Shown here: in pieces, positions 52,716 to 61,585 of the stretch | How the letters are laid out: the number at the start of each line of letters is the position of its first letter | How positions within the stretch are numbered: the stretch's first letter is position 1 | DNA from: Anaerolineales bacterium | GTDB taxonomy: Bacteria > Chloroflexota > Anaerolineae > Anaerolineales > Villigracilaceae | DNA length: 64,000 bases | Direction: 5' to 3' | Assembly: GCA_019187665.1 (NCBI GenBank) | Contig: JABARH010000004.1 | Location: forward strand, 186,001-250,000 | Program-made: the position numbers and the translations under genes | Notes under the pieces: generated by a model | What the model was told of the DNA's origin: nothing | Database searches by the model: none | Seen by the model: only the letters and a program-made list of their open reading frames with translations

Positions 52716-52835
52716 ATGAACATTATCTACTTTGACCTTGAAACGTAAAAGACATTCGATAAAGCTGGACGGGATAACGGGTTCATCTACGATGCTTCGA
52801 AACCTGGGAGCAAGTTAAATGTCAATGTGAATTGG
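52716..52835 (+). pseudogene. Remnant of an RNase H-like/helicase-associated protein
   Basis: MNIIYFDLET, then TAA (52746-52748), then KTFDKAGRDN in the same frame. The combination matches the first strand of DnaQ/RNase H-like proteins that begin NIIYFDLETQKT; one C-to-T change (CAA to TAA) would explain the stop. The rest of the gene is missing. A weak repeat-like tail (52847-52880, GACACGTACGCAC) follows. Confidence 0.5.
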
Positions 52836-52895
52836 AGGCGGGGGAGACAGGCATACACGAGACACGTACGCACGCGAGACAGTATGGAGGCAGGC

Positions 52896-53660
52896 ATGGA
52901 GAAGGTTTTGACAGGGGCGGCTACGATCGCTTATGAAAGACGAGGACGAGGCTTCCCGCTTGTTTTGATTCACGGATTCCCTCTTGATCATTCCATTTGG
53001 GACGAAGTCGCATCGTTATTGGAAAATGATTTCGATTTGATCCTGCCTGATTTACGCGGGTTTGGCGAGAGCGACGCGCCCTCGGCAGCGTGGACGATGA
53101 ACGATCTCGTGGCAGATCTGGCCGCGCTGCTCGATCATCTTGGAATCGAATCGGCCTTTCTCGCGGGACATTCGATGGGCGGTTACCTCGCGCTGGCCTT
53201 CGCGACCGCGTATCCAGCACGTGTGCGCGGGCTGGCGCTGGTCTCCTCGCAGGCCGCGGCAGACGCGCCCGAACGCAAAACGGGGCGTTACGCGCAGGCC
53301 CTGCAGATTGCCGAAGAGGGAATCGGCGCAACCGTCGCGGCCATGACCGAAAAATTCTCCGCGGACGAACGTGTGCGGAAGTTTGTCCACGATTTGATGC
53401 GGAAGCAGAAGCCCGCTGGTTATATTGGTTCGTTGAAGGCCATGGCTGGGCGCGCGGATACAATGACCGCCCTGGAGGATACGTCATTTCCGATTCTGCT
53501 TGTTCACGGCGACGCGGACGCGCTCATTCCCATCGAACGCGCGCGCGAGATTCAAGCGGCGATTCCGCGCGCGCGGTTGATCGTCCTGAAAGGCGGCGGT
53601 CACATGCCGATGATGGAATCTCCGCGCGAGGTGGGGGAGGCGTTTGAGAATTTCCTGTAG
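52896..53660 (+). CDS. Alpha/beta hydrolase
   Basis: A 254-residue cytoplasmic hydrolase. Oxyanion HGFPLDHSIWD, nucleophile GHSMGGYLAL, acid Asp in VHGDADALIPIE and a late His (GGGHMPMMESP) form the triad. It resembles 3-oxoadipate enol-lactonase and related esterases; substrate unknown. GGAGG five bases before the ATG at 52896 decides the start, although the frame is open upstream through the gene remnant. Confidence 0.88.
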   Translation: MEKVLTGAATIAYERRGRGFPLVLIHGFPLDHSIWDEVASLLENDFDLILPDLRGFGESDAPSAAWTMNDLVADLAALLDHLGIESAFLAGHSMGGYLALAFATAYPARVRGLALVSSQAAADAPERKTGRYAQALQIAEEGIGATVAAMTEKFSADERVRKFVHDLMRKQKPAGYIGSLKAMAGRADTMTALEDTSFPILLVHGDADALIPIERAREIQAAIPRARLIVLKGGGHMPMMESPREVGEAFENFL

Positions 53661-53664
53661 AATC

Positions 53665-53696
53665 AAAAACGGGCGGGGATGCCCGTTCGTTTTTGT
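53665..53696. terminator. Terminator between convergent genes
   Basis: AACGGGC (53668-53674) pairs with GCCCGTT (53681-53687), with A-rich and T-rich flanks. Confidence 0.7.
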
Positions 53697-54142
53697 TAAC
53701 CGGGTTTGACCGGAGTGGTGGGAATGGACGCGCTGGACGGAATCCACGCGCCGAGGGTGGACCGGTTGCGATCGAGACCCAGCCGTCCCGTCCGGCGGAC
53801 GAGGCGGGTGATGCGCGCGGCCAGCACCTCGCTGGGTACCGGCTTGACGAGGTAATCATCCGCGCCGTTGTCGAGCGATTCGGCCACGATCTGTGGGTCG
53901 TTGAACGCAGACAGGATAATGATCGGAACATTGCTGAATGCGCGCACCGCTTTGCAAATCTGGCGCCCGTCCATATCGGGCATCATCAGGTCGAGAACCA
54001 CTGCGTGCGCCCAGCCTTCGCTGATGACGCGCATGGCATCCCGCGCGGAGTTGGATGTGCGAACAGTAAAGCCATGTTTTTGCAGCAACATGGCGATCAG
54101 GTCGGTCATTGCTTTGTCGTCGTCTACGGCTAGGACATTCAT
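53696..54142 (-). CDS. Single-domain response regulator
   Basis: A 148-residue receiver protein. The acidic pocket is VDDD (8-10), the phosphorylated Asp is in VLDLMMPDMDG (about 52), and Lys in LVKPV closes the site. The last 30 residues are Ser/Pro-rich with no output domain. No histidine kinase is nearby. Confidence 0.9.
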   Translation of the reverse strand: MNVLAVDDDKAMTDLIAMLLQKHGFTVRTSNSARDAMRVISEGWAHAVVLDLMMPDMDGRQICKAVRAFSNVPIIILSAFNDPQIVAESLDNGADDYLVKPVPSEVLAARITRLVRRTGRLGLDRNRSTLGAWIPSSASIPTTPVKPG

Positions 54143-54231
54143 GAAATAGGGGAGGCTCCTGAGGGTTTATTATCCTCGATTCTCACTTTGGCGCACTTTG
54201 CAGGTGGTTAACAACAAAAACAAACGTATTA

Positions 54232-54239
54232 ACTTTGTC
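54232..54239. repeat. Left target-site duplication of IS1-like element
   Basis: ACTTTGTC, repeated at 55483-55490 directly outside the right terminal repeat. Confidence 0.85.
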
Positions 54240-55482
54240 GGTAGCACCGCAGTTAAACGTGGTCATTGAGCCCATTGATGAGCCAGTTGAAGCAGGGCGA
54301 TAGAGGGCCTGCCGCGCTGTTTGGGCAACTTCCAACGCGGGAGAGGAATGCGGAAGTGGAATAATTCGGCGGGTGTCCACTGGTGATCAGTCAGCCCTGC
54401 GGCGATGGCTGGCGTGCGTTGCACCCAACGATGACCAAAGGAACCAACGGATAATTTCAAACGCAGACTTTTGTGAAAGTCACAGAAGTTGTAGAAGCAA
54501 CCGACCAGATACATGCCTGCGATCAAAGTCTCGGCCTGTTGAGCCAAGTTGCGCGTGCGCCGCGTCAGGGCGCTAATCCGCTGGCGAAAGGTGGCGTTGA
54601 GGCGTTCGATGAAAGCCGTATTGATCATACCTTTGCCTTGCGTCGTTTGGATCAGACGTTCCACCATACCTGTTGCGCCCTGCACAATACGCCGTTCGAC
54701 CTGCAAGACGCCTTCCACGCGCTGTTTGACCACTTGCACAATGGCGATGTCTTGCCAGGCCACCATCTTACAGCGTCCCGTTTCTCCCTTGCTGCGAGGG
54801 AACTTGCTCCGAAAGGCAAATCGAAAGGCGCTCACATAACTGGCTAACCCATCCACCGCCAGCAACAGCGGACGACATAAGGCCATCTGTTTCACTTTGT
54901 CGGCCAACGCCTGAATCAAATCCAAGTCGCGTTTGGGACTGACCACCCCGCCGATCCATAGACGAGGCTGAACCCAAATCGCCAGCGCCATCCAGAATGT
55001 GCCTTTCTGCGCCTTCACTTTGATTTCGTCCGCTTGGGCTTGTTTCAAATCATGCACCGTGCTTTCGACCAGATGTTCATGCACCTGCTGACAATGTTTG
55101 CCTGCACGAGCGTGCCAGTCTCGAACCGTTCGTTCATCCAATCCAAAGGCTTGGACGATTGCTTGAAGCGGACAGCCATACGCCAGTAGAACCAACACTT
55201 GGATCACCAGTTCAGGCGCATGTCGCAAGCGATAGAAGATCGTGCCTTTCGTGATCGTAAACGTCTGCTCGCACACAGTACAGAGACACCGCTGGTCTTT
55301 CTGACTGTGAATTTGGATATTGCCTTTTCCTTTTTGACCTCTTGCAGGACAATCCATGTTCGGGCAAAATAGTTCTTGTGGGTTCATTGGCCTCTCGCTC
55401 GGTTTGCTGATCGCACGAGTGTGCCAGTGAACCCCGTTTTCTGCAAGATTTACGCACTACCACGCTTTACTGGAGTGCTACC
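54240..55482 (-). mobile_element. IS1-like insertion sequence, complete
   Basis: A 1243-bp element. Terminal repeats of 24 bp match at 20 positions (54240-54263 and 55459-55482; GGTAGCAC..CAGT.AA.CGTGGT), with an 8-bp direct duplication outside. One intact transposase gene inside. Inserted in an intergenic gap upstream of ppdK. Confidence 0.88.
54263..55387 (-). CDS. IS1-like transposase with N-terminal zinc finger
   Basis: A 374-residue transposase. The start has a zinc finger (CPNMDCPARG and CLCTVCEQTF), then a helix-turn-helix (CPLQAIVQAFGLDERTVRDW), the first acidic residue in QADEIKVK, a middle LLAVDGLASY and the final Glu in TAFIERLNATFRQRISALTRR. The arrangement fits the IS1 superfamily with long single-frame transposases. 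Family name is from pattern, not a search. Confidence 0.8.
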   Translation of the reverse strand: MNPQELFCPNMDCPARGQKGKGNIQIHSQKDQRCLCTVCEQTFTITKGTIFYRLRHAPELVIQVLVLLAYGCPLQAIVQAFGLDERTVRDWHARAGKHCQQVHEHLVESTVHDLKQAQADEIKVKAQKGTFWMALAIWVQPRLWIGGVVSPKRDLDLIQALADKVKQMALCRPLLLAVDGLASYVSAFRFAFRSKFPRSKGETGRCKMVAWQDIAIVQVVKQRVEGVLQVERRIVQGATGMVERLIQTTQGKGMINTAFIERLNATFRQRISALTRRTRNLAQQAETLIAGMYLVGCFYNFCDFHKSLRLKLSVGSFGHRWVQRTPAIAAGLTDHQWTPAELFHFRIPLPRWKLPKQRGRPSIALLQLAHQWAQ

Positions 55483-55490
55483 ACTTTGTC

Positions 55491-55748
55491 AGAACGTACG
55501 CATAATTGGCGTTCTCCCCTGGCGTCGCCCGTGATTTGCCTGGCAAATCAGGCAGGCGTAACGCCAGCCGGCGCGTTAGACCTTCGGCGCGCCCTACGCA
55601 AGGTTTTGCGTAAGTCCCGTTTGTGTGATTTTCGTGACGCAAAAAGATTACATTCGTACCGGCGTTCGAGTAAGGCCGCTCTGAAGCCTTATGGTACACT
55701 TGCGAAACGCAGGCAATTTCACAAATATCCCTCAATTTGGAGGCCGTC
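55491..55748. other. Region upstream of ppdK
   Basis: 258 bp without a gene. Contains a hairpin GAACG..CGTTC at 55493-55515 and GC-rich inverted repeats around 55560-55600. No clear promoter could be assigned, though TACACT near 55695 is a weak -10 candidate. Confidence 0.4.
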
Positions 55749-58511
55749 ATGAAAAAATGGGTTTACCTGTTCAGCGAATTTGGCGAGGTTGAAAAACTTC
55801 GAGGCGGTTCATGGGACTCGGTGAAGGGATTGCTCGGCGGAAAGGGGGCGGGTCTCTTCGACATGACCCGCGCGGGGGTGCCTGTCCCGCCGGGCTTCAC
55901 GGTGACGACGGAGGCCTGCAACGAATTCCGCAAGGCGGGCAAATTTCCAGCCGGGCAGTGGAAGCAGATGCTGGCCGCGCTGAAGCGGGTGGAGCAGCGG
56001 ACGGGCAAGAAGTTCGGCGACCCATCGAATCCGTTGCTGGTGTCGTGTCGTTCGGGGGCGAAGTTTTCGATGCCCGGTATGATGAACACGATCCTCAACA
56101 TCGGCCTGAGCGACGCGGCGGTGGATGGGCTGGCTCAACTAAGCGGGGATGAGCGCTTCGCCTGGGACTTGTACCGCCGCCTGATCGAGATGTTCGGCAC
56201 GACGGTCTTCGGCCTCGACGATGAGTTGTTTGAACATCCGCTGAAGGAATACAAAGAGGCGCGCGGTTACAAGAACGATACGGAAATGAGCGCGGGGGAT
56301 TGGAAGGCGCTGGTCGGAATTTTCAAAAAAATCTACAAGAACTCCATCGGCGAGGATTTTCCTCAGGACGTTTATAAGCAGCTCGAACTGGCGACGAAGG
56401 CCGTCTTCGAATCGTGGATGGGTAAACGCGCCATTGACTATCGCAAAGCGACCAACATCCCCGATGACCTCGGCACGGCGGTCAATATCCAGACGATGGT
56501 TTTCGGCAACATGGGATTCGATTCGGGGACGGGCGTGGCGTTCACGCGCAACCCGTCTACGGGCGAGAAGATGATGATGGGCGAGTACCTGCTCAACGCG
56601 CAGGGCGAGGACGTGGTGGCGGGCATTCGCACCGCTGACCCGATCGCCACTATGCGCGGCCATTTGCCGAAGGCCTACGCCGAGTTCATGAAAATTACCG
56701 AGCGCCTTGAAAAACATTATAAAGATGCGCAGGACGTGGAGTTTACCGTCGAGCGCGGCAAGTTGTGGATGCTCCAGACGCGCAATGCCAAACGGACGGC
56801 GAAGGCGGCGGTCAAGATCGCGGTGGACATGGCGCAAGAGAGACTCATCACGCGGGAGGCGGCCGTTGAGCGCGTCACGCCAAACGACGTGGATACCCTG
56901 CTGCATCCGCAGTTCGACGACGCGGCTCGCGCGCGGTCGCAGGCGATCGCAAAGGGAGTCAATGCCTCGCCGGGCGCGGCCGTCGGTCAGGTCTATTTCG
57001 ACGCGGATACCGCCGAGAAGATGGCGAAGGAAAACAAACAGGATGTGATCATGGTGCGCCCGTTCACCAAGCCCGACGACGTGCATGGCATGATCGCCTC
57101 GAAGGGCATCCTGACCAGCGAGGGCGGCGCCACGTCGCACGCGGCGGTGGTGGCGCGCCAGTTCGGGATCCCCGCGGTGGTGGGCGCGTCGGCGTTGAAG
57201 ATTGACATGGAAAACCGCGTGATGCGAATCGGCGGGCGCGTCATCAAAGAGGGCGAGTGGATGTCGGTGGACGGGACGACGGGCGAGGTGTTTATGGGCA
57301 AACTCTCGATGAGCGCGCCCTCGCTCGAAGAGCAGACCGACCTGCTGACCCTGCTTTCGTGGGCGGATAAAATCGCGCGCCTGCAAGTATGGGCGAACGC
57401 AGATTACCCGAAGGACGCGCGCCGCGCGCGTTCATATGGCGCGGTGGGCATCGGTCTGTGCCGCACTGAGCATATGTTCTTCGAGCCTGAACGCCTGCCT
57501 ATTGTGCAGGATATGATTCTCTCTGAGACGGGCGCAGGACGCGTGTCCGCGCTCGACAAATTGCTTCCGTATCAACGCAAAGATTTTGACGGGTTGTTCG
57601 AGGCGATGGACGGCTATCCCGTCATCATCCGCCTGATTGACCCGCCGCTGCACGAGTTCATGCCCGACGAGGAGGAACTGCTCGAAGAGGTGATCGAGAT
57701 GCGCGTGCGCGGCGTGATGGAACCTTCGGCAGGCTCAGGGCAGGGGGTCTTGGCCGAGAAGGAAAAATTATTGAGTCATGTCAAGGCGCTGCACGAGTCG
57801 AATCCGATGATGGGACTGCGCGGCGTGCGTTTGAGCATTGCCATGCCTGAGATCGTGGAGATGCAGGTGCGCGCCATCTTCGAGGCCGCCGCGGATTGCG
57901 CGTTGCGCGGAATCAAGGTTCACCCCGAAGTGATGATTCCGCTGACGGGGACGGTGAAAGAATTGGAGTGGATCCAGCCGCGGCTGGAAAGAATCGCCTC
58001 GACGGTGATGCGCGAGAAGAAGGTCAAGTTTACGTATAAATTTGGAACGATGATCGAGATCCCGCGCGCGGCGGTGACCGCGGCAGAGATCGCCACCCAC
58101 GCGCAATTCTTCTCGTTTGGCACCAACGACCTGACGCAGATGACCTTCGGCTATTCGCGCGACGACGCCGAGCGCAATTTCCTCGTCACGTATGTGGAGC
58201 AGGGCATCCTGCCGAAGAATCCCTTCCAGACGCTCGACCGTGAAGGCGTGGGCCTGCTGATGAAATGGGCGGTGGACGAAGGCCGCAAGACGCGTCCGAA
58301 TCTCGAAGTGGGTATCTGCGGCGAACATGGCGGCGACCCCGACTCGATCGAGTGGTGTCACTTGATCGGAAACAACTACGTCTCGTGTTCGCCGTTCCGT
58401 GTGCCGATCGCCAGGCTGGCGGCGGCGCACGTGGCGATTAAGCATCGGCCTGCGCCTGTGACAAAGAAGGCTGCGCCGAAGAAGAAGGTCAAGGCAAAGG
58501 AGAAGAAGTGA
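55749..58511 (+). CDS. ppdK: Pyruvate, phosphate dikinase
   Basis: A 920-residue enzyme interconverting pyruvate, ATP and Pi with PEP, AMP and PPi. N-terminal ATP-grasp (GGKGAGLFDMTRAGVPVPPGF), phospho-His domain (GGATSHAAVVARQFGIPAVVG) and PEP/pyruvate barrel with catalytic Cys in GICGEHGGDP. It is longer than usual (about 880) because of an eight-residue PSAGSGQG insert at about 658-665 encoded by a dispersed repeat, and a Lys/Ala-rich tail. GGAGG precedes the ATG. Confidence 0.96.
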   Translation: MKKWVYLFSEFGEVEKLRGGSWDSVKGLLGGKGAGLFDMTRAGVPVPPGFTVTTEACNEFRKAGKFPAGQWKQMLAALKRVEQRTGKKFGDPSNPLLVSCRSGAKFSMPGMMNTILNIGLSDAAVDGLAQLSGDERFAWDLYRRLIEMFGTTVFGLDDELFEHPLKEYKEARGYKNDTEMSAGDWKALVGIFKKIYKNSIGEDFPQDVYKQLELATKAVFESWMGKRAIDYRKATNIPDDLGTAVNIQTMVFGNMGFDSGTGVAFTRNPSTGEKMMMGEYLLNAQGEDVVAGIRTADPIATMRGHLPKAYAEFMKITERLEKHYKDAQDVEFTVERGKLWMLQTRNAKRTAKAAVKIAVDMAQERLITREAAVERVTPNDVDTLLHPQFDDAARARSQAIAKGVNASPGAAVGQVYFDADTAEKMAKENKQDVIMVRPFTKPDDVHGMIASKGILTSEGGATSHAAVVARQFGIPAVVGASALKIDMENRVMRIGGRVIKEGEWMSVDGTTGEVFMGKLSMSAPSLEEQTDLLTLLSWADKIARLQVWANADYPKDARRARSYGAVGIGLCRTEHMFFEPERLPIVQDMILSETGAGRVSALDKLLPYQRKDFDGLFEAMDGYPVIIRLIDPPLHEFMPDEEELLEEVIEMRVRGVMEPSAGSGQGVLAEKEKLLSHVKALHESNPMMGLRGVRLSIAMPEIVEMQVRAIFEAAADCALRGIKVHPEVMIPLTGTVKELEWIQPRLERIASTVMREKKVKFTYKFGTMIEIPRAAVTAAEIATHAQFFSFGTNDLTQMTFGYSRDDAERNFLVTYVEQGILPKNPFQTLDREGVGLLMKWAVDEGRKTRPNLEVGICGEHGGDPDSIEWCHLIGNNYVSCSPFRVPIARLAAAHVAIKHRPAPVTKKAAPKKKVKAKEKK
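57723..57745 (+). repeat. Dispersed repeat inserted in ppdK
   Basis: CCTTCGGCAGGCTCAGGGCA and the next few bases, encoding PSAGSGQG in frame. Of the same general type as the repeat at 49241-49267, in the opposite orientation. Confidence 0.7.
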
Positions 58512-58738
58512 ACAAAAAGCAAAGGGACTGGGCGCTGACTGGTACGATCGGCGATCTGAGCGTGCGTCTCGATTACGATATCCGCGATATTTGGATGGCG
58601 GGCTACTCCGACGAGCAGATCAACGGCGTTCTGATCGGCGAGTATACGCTGGCTGAACTCTGGGAGATGGCGCCGCTGGGCAATGATCGCACGCCGTCTG
58701 GGCAGGAGATTCTGGCAGGGAAGTACAAGCGCAAGTGA
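58508..58738 (+). CDS. Small hypothetical protein coupled to ppdK
   Basis: A 76-residue ORF with GTG start overlapping the ppdK stop. The sequence (GDLSVRLDYDIRDIWMAGYSDEQINGVLIGEYTLAELWEM) looks like a compact helical domain. No family recognised; coupling suggests it may regulate or assist the dikinase. Confidence 0.6.
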   Translation: MNKKQRDWALTGTIGDLSVRLDYDIRDIWMAGYSDEQINGVLIGEYTLAELWEMAPLGNDRTPSGQEILAGKYKRK

Positions 58739-58774
58739 CTTCGTCATCACGTGAAGGTTTTCGCCGCAAATCAA

Positions 58775-58808
58775 ACCGGCCTCGCGGATGTTCCATAGCG
58801 AGGCCGGT
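58775..58808. terminator. Terminator after the ppdK group
   Basis: An 11-bp perfect stem (58775-58785 with 58798-58808) around a 12-nt loop; T-rich bases follow (TGTTGTTTG). Confidence 0.7.
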
Positions 58809-58968
58809 GTTGTTTGTAGCAGTTCCGTCTCTACGACATCCATCGCGGCTAAACCTCATCAGGGACGCGCTCCCTCAATGGTGATCACTTTCCAAAATTT
58901 CAGCGATTGCATGGTTTCTCTCTGTTCCAACAGGGCAGTTGTAATCCAGTCAGGGGACGGGACTCAAT

Positions 58969-59844
58969 CTATCTCCCCAGCGCTTCCATCAACAGATCGG
59001 GGCGATCGGTGATGATCCCGTCCACGCCGAGGCCAACCAACATGCGCATTTCGGCGGGATCGTCAATCGTCCACGCGTCCACCCACAACCCGCGTGCGTG
59101 CGCGACCTGCACAAAGCGCCTTGTCAATAATGTAATGCCGCTGTCTTCGATGGGGAGTTGGACGGCGGAAAAATTCGGCGGGTAGAGTCTGCCCAAAAAT
59201 GCCAAGTGCATGTAGATGAACGGCTTGATCTGTCCGCGGCTGCCCGAGGTTGCCACTTCGGGACAGGTCTCGCGAAACTCGGCCAGCGCCTCATCCTTAA
59301 ACGACGCGACCAGAATTTTGTTTTCCATATGATGCTTGCGAAGCAGCGCGCAGAAAGGTTTCGCAATCGAAGGCTCCTCCTGCTTGATCTCGATGTTCAT
59401 TCGATAATCGGGGAAACGCTCGAAGACCGATTCCAGCGTCGGGATGATGATACCCTGCCCGCGATAGGGATATTCCGCGCCGTTGTCCAGCGGACTCCAA
59501 TCGTAGGCCGCGTCGAAACCCTGAACCTGCGCGAGGCTCATCTCTTTGATGAAGCCTTCGCCATCGGTCAGGCGATCCACCGTATCGTCGTGACTGACCA
59601 CGAGGACGCCGTCTTTGGTCATGTGAATATCCATTTCGAGAACGTCCACGCCGAGCGCGGCGGCATGTTCAAAGGCGAAGAGCGTATTGCTCGGCCAGAG
59701 TCCGTCTCCGCCCTGGTGGGCAATGACCATTGGACGCGGCGCGTTTTGATAGTACGCGGCCTGCGGCGCCTTAGGCATGACCAGCATCCCCAGAATCACG
59801 AGAGCGACGACGACGAGCAGGATTCGGAATATCCATTTTTTCAT
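58969..59844 (-). CDS. Membrane-anchored glycerophosphodiester phosphodiesterase family protein
   Basis: A 291-residue protein with one N-terminal membrane helix (about 5-25) and a GDPD barrel. Catalytic His pair (AHQGG and VSHDDTVDRLTDG) and the EMDIHMTKDG metal site are present. The usual HRGxxxxxPENT start reads HQGGDGLWPSNT, so the Arg and the metal Glu are changed. It probably hydrolyses glycerophosphodiesters outside the cell; the changes may alter metal use. Confidence 0.85.
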   Translation of the reverse strand: MKKWIFRILLVVVALVILGMLVMPKAPQAAYYQNAPRPMVIAHQGGDGLWPSNTLFAFEHAAALGVDVLEMDIHMTKDGVLVVSHDDTVDRLTDGEGFIKEMSLAQVQGFDAAYDWSPLDNGAEYPYRGQGIIIPTLESVFERFPDYRMNIEIKQEEPSIAKPFCALLRKHHMENKILVASFKDEALAEFRETCPEVATSGSRGQIKPFIYMHLAFLGRLYPPNFSAVQLPIEDSGITLLTRRFVQVAHARGLWVDAWTIDDPAEMRMLVGLGVDGIITDRPDLLMEALGR

Positions 59845-59877
59845 GATGTATTCTCCTTTGTCTGGCGGAAAACTGCG

Positions 59878-60924
59878 CTACACAAAATTCTGCAAAAATT
59901 CGACCACATTCTCGCCGAGCGCGTCGGTGTTGTAGCCGCCTTCCATGACGACAGCGGTCGGCAAACGGAGCGCGCGGATGTGGCGCCCGATCTCGCCGAT
60001 TGCCTCGCGCGTGATCTTGAAAGTGCCGAGCGGATCATCTTTGTAAATATCCATGCCCAGCGATACGACCATGGCCGTCGGGCGATAGGCCGCGATGTTC
60101 TCGAGCGCGCGTTCGAGTGTTTGAAGGTACGCGGCGTCGTCTGTCGCGGCAGGGAGGGGCAGGTTGCAATGGAAGCCGCGTCCCTCGCCCGCGCCCGTCT
60201 CTGTCGCGTAGCCAGCATAGTAGGGGTATTCAAACGACGGATTGGCGTGAATGGAAATAGTCAACACATCGGCGCGCGAATAAAAAATATCCTGCGTGCC
60301 GTTGCCCGCGTGATAGTCCACGTCGAGAAGGGCGACTCTGCCGAATTGAGTCAGCCATTGCGCGGCGATGGCGGCGTTATTGAGGAAACAGTATCCGCCC
60401 GCGATCTCGCGTCCCGCGTGATGGCCGGGAGGACGGCAGAGCGCAAAGGCAAACGATGGGTGATTGGCGTTGGAAGATGAAATCCATTCGGCCGCGGACA
60501 GCGCGCAATTGGCGGAGGTAAGAGACGCCGCGTAAGTGCCTTCTACAATGGGAACAGATAGATCGAGCAGGAAGAATCCAGCCCTGCCGAGAATCGACTC
60601 AGGCATCTGGTCGCGTTTGGCCGCGAAGGTGGCGGGAAGCAGCGCGGTCGCTTCGGGGGCCGAGTCGTCCGGAGGCTGCGCGGCCCGCCACTCGGTCCAG
60701 GCGGAGGCGAGGAACTTAAGATACATCTCGGAATGGACGGCGCGGATCGGGTCGAGTCCAAAGTCGCGCGGAGCGTCAATTTCCGCCCAGGGTGCGGCGC
60801 GTAGTTTTTTTAAGATTCGGTCCATGCGCTCAGGCGATTCGAGATAAGGCACGCGCTTTCCGCCGTCGAAGACCTCGAAGGCGGGGTCGTGCCCGCGCTG
60901 GGCTTCTGAGTAAAATATTTTCAT
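59878..60924 (-). CDS. Histone deacetylase/acetylpolyamine amidohydrolase family
   Basis: A 348-residue zinc hydrolase. CRPPGHHAGREIAGGYCFLNN (catalytic His pair), the metal ligands in LLDVDYHAGNGTQD, and a late MEGGYN Tyr-type loop are in place. Bacterial members mostly deacetylate polyamines or acetoin-related substrates. It starts at the ATG at 60924, divergent from the nitroreductase gene; the frame is open upstream but antisense to that gene. Confidence 0.88.
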   Translation of the reverse strand: MKIFYSEAQRGHDPAFEVFDGGKRVPYLESPERMDRILKKLRAAPWAEIDAPRDFGLDPIRAVHSEMYLKFLASAWTEWRAAQPPDDSAPEATALLPATFAAKRDQMPESILGRAGFFLLDLSVPIVEGTYAASLTSANCALSAAEWISSSNANHPSFAFALCRPPGHHAGREIAGGYCFLNNAAIAAQWLTQFGRVALLDVDYHAGNGTQDIFYSRADVLTISIHANPSFEYPYYAGYATETGAGEGRGFHCNLPLPAATDDAAYLQTLERALENIAAYRPTAMVVSLGMDIYKDDPLGTFKITREAIGEIGRHIRALRLPTAVVMEGGYNTDALGENVVEFLQNFV

Positions 60925-60948
60925 GCAGTGATTATAACTGGAGGATGG

Positions 60949-61506
60949 ATGGACGCTTTGCTTGCAATTCAAACCCGACACTCGGTGAAAAAAGTGAAGA
61001 CCGACCGCGTGCCGCGTGAGACGATCGAGAAACTGCTGGCAGCCGGGAACGACGCGCCGAATCACCACAAAGTGAGACCATGGCGATTTTTCGTGATGAC
61101 CGGCGAGGCGCGCGCGCGACTGGGCGATGTGATGGCCGCTTCGCAGCGCGAGCGCCTGCCGGATCTTCCGCCCGCAGGGTTCGACAAAACCCGCGCGCTG
61201 CCGCAGCGCGCGCCGCTGATCATCGCGGTGGGTGTGGACAGGCCCTCCGATGAACGTATCAGCGAGATCGAAAATGTCTGCGCGGCCGCGGCCGCCTGCC
61301 AGAATATCCTGCTGGCCGCGCACGCGCTCGGCCTCGGCGCGACGTGGCGCACGGGCGAGTGGGCCGATGATAAAATGGTGAAGGAGTTTTTTGGCCTTGC
61401 GCCCGACCAGCATTTGATCTCATTTTTGTACATCGGTTATGCGGAAGGCGGGACGATGTTTCCGCAAAGGCCTGCGGTGGACGACCGCGTGACGTGGATG
61501 GAATAG
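60949..61506 (+). CDS. Nitroreductase family protein
   Basis: A 185-residue FMN oxidoreductase. RHSVKKVKTDRVPRETIEKL at the start, NHHKVRPWRFFV for flavin binding and GLGATWRTGEW near the end fit the NfsB/YdjA type. It should reduce nitro or quinone compounds with NAD(P)H. GGAGG lies four bases before the ATG at 60949. Confidence 0.85.
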   Translation: MDALLAIQTRHSVKKVKTDRVPRETIEKLLAAGNDAPNHHKVRPWRFFVMTGEARARLGDVMAASQRERLPDLPPAGFDKTRALPQRAPLIIAVGVDRPSDERISEIENVCAAAAACQNILLAAHALGLGATWRTGEWADDKMVKEFFGLAPDQHLISFLYIGYAEGGTMFPQRPAVDDRVTWME

Positions 61507-61546
61507 CCGGCCTCTGGTAACGGCGCGCTGGCAAGAAACCGGGTAA

Positions 61547-61584
61547 AAAAAATCAGAATTCTGAATTCAGAATTCTGATTTTTT
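61547..61584. terminator. Perfect 19-bp palindrome, bidirectional terminator
   Basis: Two 19-bp arms meet at 61565/61566 with A-run and T-run at the ends, between convergent genes. Its EcoRI-site core (CTGAATTCAG) is shared with 21015-21041. Confidence 0.85.
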
Positions 61585-61585
61585 C

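Noticed and set aside
52827..52895. N-terminal extension of the alpha/beta hydrolase through the gene remnant
   Set aside because: The hydrolase fold begins at MEKVLTGAA with a good ribosome binding site; the upstream part is repeat-derived.
56139..57386. 415-residue minus-strand frame
   Set aside because: Antisense to ppdK; Arg/His-rich composition typical of shadow frames in GC-rich genes.
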